A stretch of DNA of 7,098 bases from Prevotellaceae bacterium UBA1746 (GTDB lineage Bacteria > Bacteroidota > Bacteroidia > Bacteroidales > Bacteroidaceae). The translations under genes and the position numbers were made by a program. Positions 6,309-7,098 of the stretch are shown here, one piece after another (the stretch's first letter is position 1; each line of letters starts with the position of its first letter). Below the pieces are notes generated by a model. The model made no database searches. It was not told the origin of the DNA and worked only from the letters and a program-made list of their open reading frames with translations. The stretch is taken from positions 1 to 7,098 of the forward strand of contig CAJPJR010000093.1 of assembly GCA_905369775.1 (NCBI GenBank), read 5' to 3'.

Positions 6309-6857
6309 CTAACGAATAACTCTTGTCCGTATTTTAACTGCAGGATTGCCTTGGTAAATCCCGCTTTCCTCCAAATCTTTTGTAGCAACTGAACCAACTG
6401 TAAGAATGGCATATCGGTGGATCCTAACACCTGGACAAACTGTAGTCTGCGCTCCAACCCATGCCCCATCACGTATTAAAATAGGAGCATTTCTATAGGG
6501 CATGTCACTAAGGGTATAATCATGATTTCCCGTCAAAAGCATCGCCCCTTGAGAGATACATACATCATTTCCGATAAAAACTTTGTCGAGATTATCGATC
6601 CAGACATTTTCGCCAATCCAGCAATTATCTCCAATCTTCAAATTCCAAGGTGCTTTGATTCGCACTTCATTCTTGATGATTACCCCTTTCCCAACTTGAG
6701 CTCCAAACATTCTCAATAAAAAAACTTTTACGAAGACAAATGGATTCAGTGAAGATCTTACAAGAAGAGCGTTTACGACGTACCATAGAACTTGTTTGAA
6801 AAGTCCCGCTCCCTTATCGTAACCTCTTGGACTAAAGCTTGACAATGAAACACTCAT
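6309..6857 (-). CDS. wcaF: WcaF-family polysaccharide O-acetyltransferase
   Basis: 182 residues, the usual length for the family. The N-terminal helical part has the family signature (FSPRGYDKGAGLFKQVLWY, VNALLVRSSLNPF, KVFLLRMFGAQVGKGVIIK). It is followed by left-handed beta-helix hexapeptide repeats from about residue 55 to 160: VGKGVIIKNEVRIK, IGDNCWIGENVWIDNL, IGNDVCISQGAMLL, and VGAQTTVCPGVRI. H112 in LLTGNHDY is the expected catalytic histidine that activates the acceptor hydroxyl for acetyl transfer from acetyl-CoA. In colanic acid and related clusters these enzymes acetylate a sugar of the repeat unit; which sugar is modified here is unknown. The symbol is by homology, not a claim of colanic acid synthesis. 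Upstream, 48 bases separate it from the GT4-like gene; downstream, 9 bases separate it from the nucleotidyltransferase gene. Confidence 0.9.
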   Translation of the reverse strand: MSVSLSSFSPRGYDKGAGLFKQVLWYVVNALLVRSSLNPFVFVKVFLLRMFGAQVGKGVIIKNEVRIKAPWNLKIGDNCWIGENVWIDNLDKVFIGNDVCISQGAMLLTGNHDYTLSDMPYRNAPILIRDGAWVGAQTTVCPGVRIHRYAILTVGSVATKDLEESGIYQGNPAVKIRTRVIR

Positions 6858-6905
6858 AGAACTCGTGCTGATTTTGATGAAAACAAGACACCTCAGAGCA
6901 AAAAA

Positions 6906-7098
6906 TCAAGAAGTGTAATGGTTACTGTCCTTTCCCAGAAAGTCTTTATAAAGCTGCAAAAAGCGGAGTGCTACGCCTTGAGAAGAAAATGACGATTCCA
7001 CCAGATAGCGTCCATTTCGTCCCATCCTTTCGAGATTTTTCTCCTTTACTGAGATTGCCTTTTTTAGAGTCTCCTCCATAGCATTCACACCGATAGGA
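6906..7098 (-). CDS. Glycosyltransferase (GT4-like), C-terminal fragment cut by the window edge
   Basis: The minus-strand frame is open from the right edge of the window to the TGA at 6906-6908, giving about 63 residues that begin PIGVNAMEETLKK. The GTG at 7088 is internal, not a start. The segment LERMGRNGRYLVESSFS followed by ALRFLQLYKDFL is the usual C-terminal end of GT-B glycosyltransferases of family 4 (pattern: MGxNGRxxVExxFSW, then a final helix ending near LY). The catalytic domain lies outside the window, so family membership rests on this end only. It is the first gene of the leftward run as seen here and lies 48 bases upstream of the WcaF-like gene, so it is probably in the same operon. 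Confidence 0.75.
   Translation of the reverse strand, partial: PIGVNAMEETLKKAISVKEKNLERMGRNGRYLVESSFSSQGVALRFLQLYKDFLGKDSNHYTS

Noticed and set aside
6215..6472. Minus-strand frame starting MMGHGLERRL
   Set aside because: Out-of-frame shadow across the acetyltransferase/nucleotidyltransferase junction, both of which are clear in other frames.
1..7098. Search for CRISPR arrays, tRNA/rRNA genes, insertion sequences and invertible promoters
   Set aside because: No regularly spaced repeats, tRNA-like CCA/T-arm patterns, transposase-like proteins or long paired inverted repeats flanking a promoter were seen by eye.

Overview
The window looks like a Bacteroidales chromosome, most likely Prevotellaceae or a close relative. 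The evidence is the protein families: a DUF4856-type protein, a BspA-like LRR_5 surface protein with a 'DLQGRR...KGVNIVR' tail, a lipoprotein with acidic residues right after the lipid cysteine, and WcaF/GT2 polysaccharide genes. Shine-Dalgarno sequences are also weak. The genus cannot be fixed from the sequence alone.

Left half, + strand (1-4202), GC-rich. Three closely spaced genes (gaps of 14 and 3 bases) look like one transcription unit: the C-terminal part of a DUF4856 protein cut by the left edge, a secreted protein with a carbohydrate-binding-like N-terminal domain and a fibronectin type III domain, and a lipoprotein with two Ig-like beta domains. After a 206-base intergenic region comes a separate gene for a secreted BspA-like leucine-rich-repeat protein. 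All four products are predicted to leave the cytoplasm or are of a kind that does so; for the truncated first gene this is inferred from its family.

Centre (4203-4426): a convergent intergenic region with two hairpins. One is a 15-bp perfect stem. The other is followed by a T run on the minus strand and is a good intrinsic terminator for the leftward operon.

Right half, - strand (7098 down to 4427): the distal end of an extracellular or surface polysaccharide locus. In transcription order it encodes the C-terminus of a GT4-like glycosyltransferase (cut by the right edge), a WcaF-family acetyltransferase, a nucleotidyltransferase-family protein (NTP_transf_5 type), and a GT2 glycosyltransferase. 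The last two overlap by 11 bases. Base composition drops sharply on entering the nucleotidyltransferase gene: single 60-base lines hand-count at 32-38% GC in the right part against 57-70% in the left and in the GT2 gene. This fits a mosaic, partly acquired polysaccharide cluster.

No tRNA, rRNA, CRISPR array, insertion sequence or attachment site was seen. I did not find a clearly new system. The best candidate for something undescribed is the DUF4856 / FN3 / Ig-like lipoprotein unit, whose second and third products I cannot assign to a named family.
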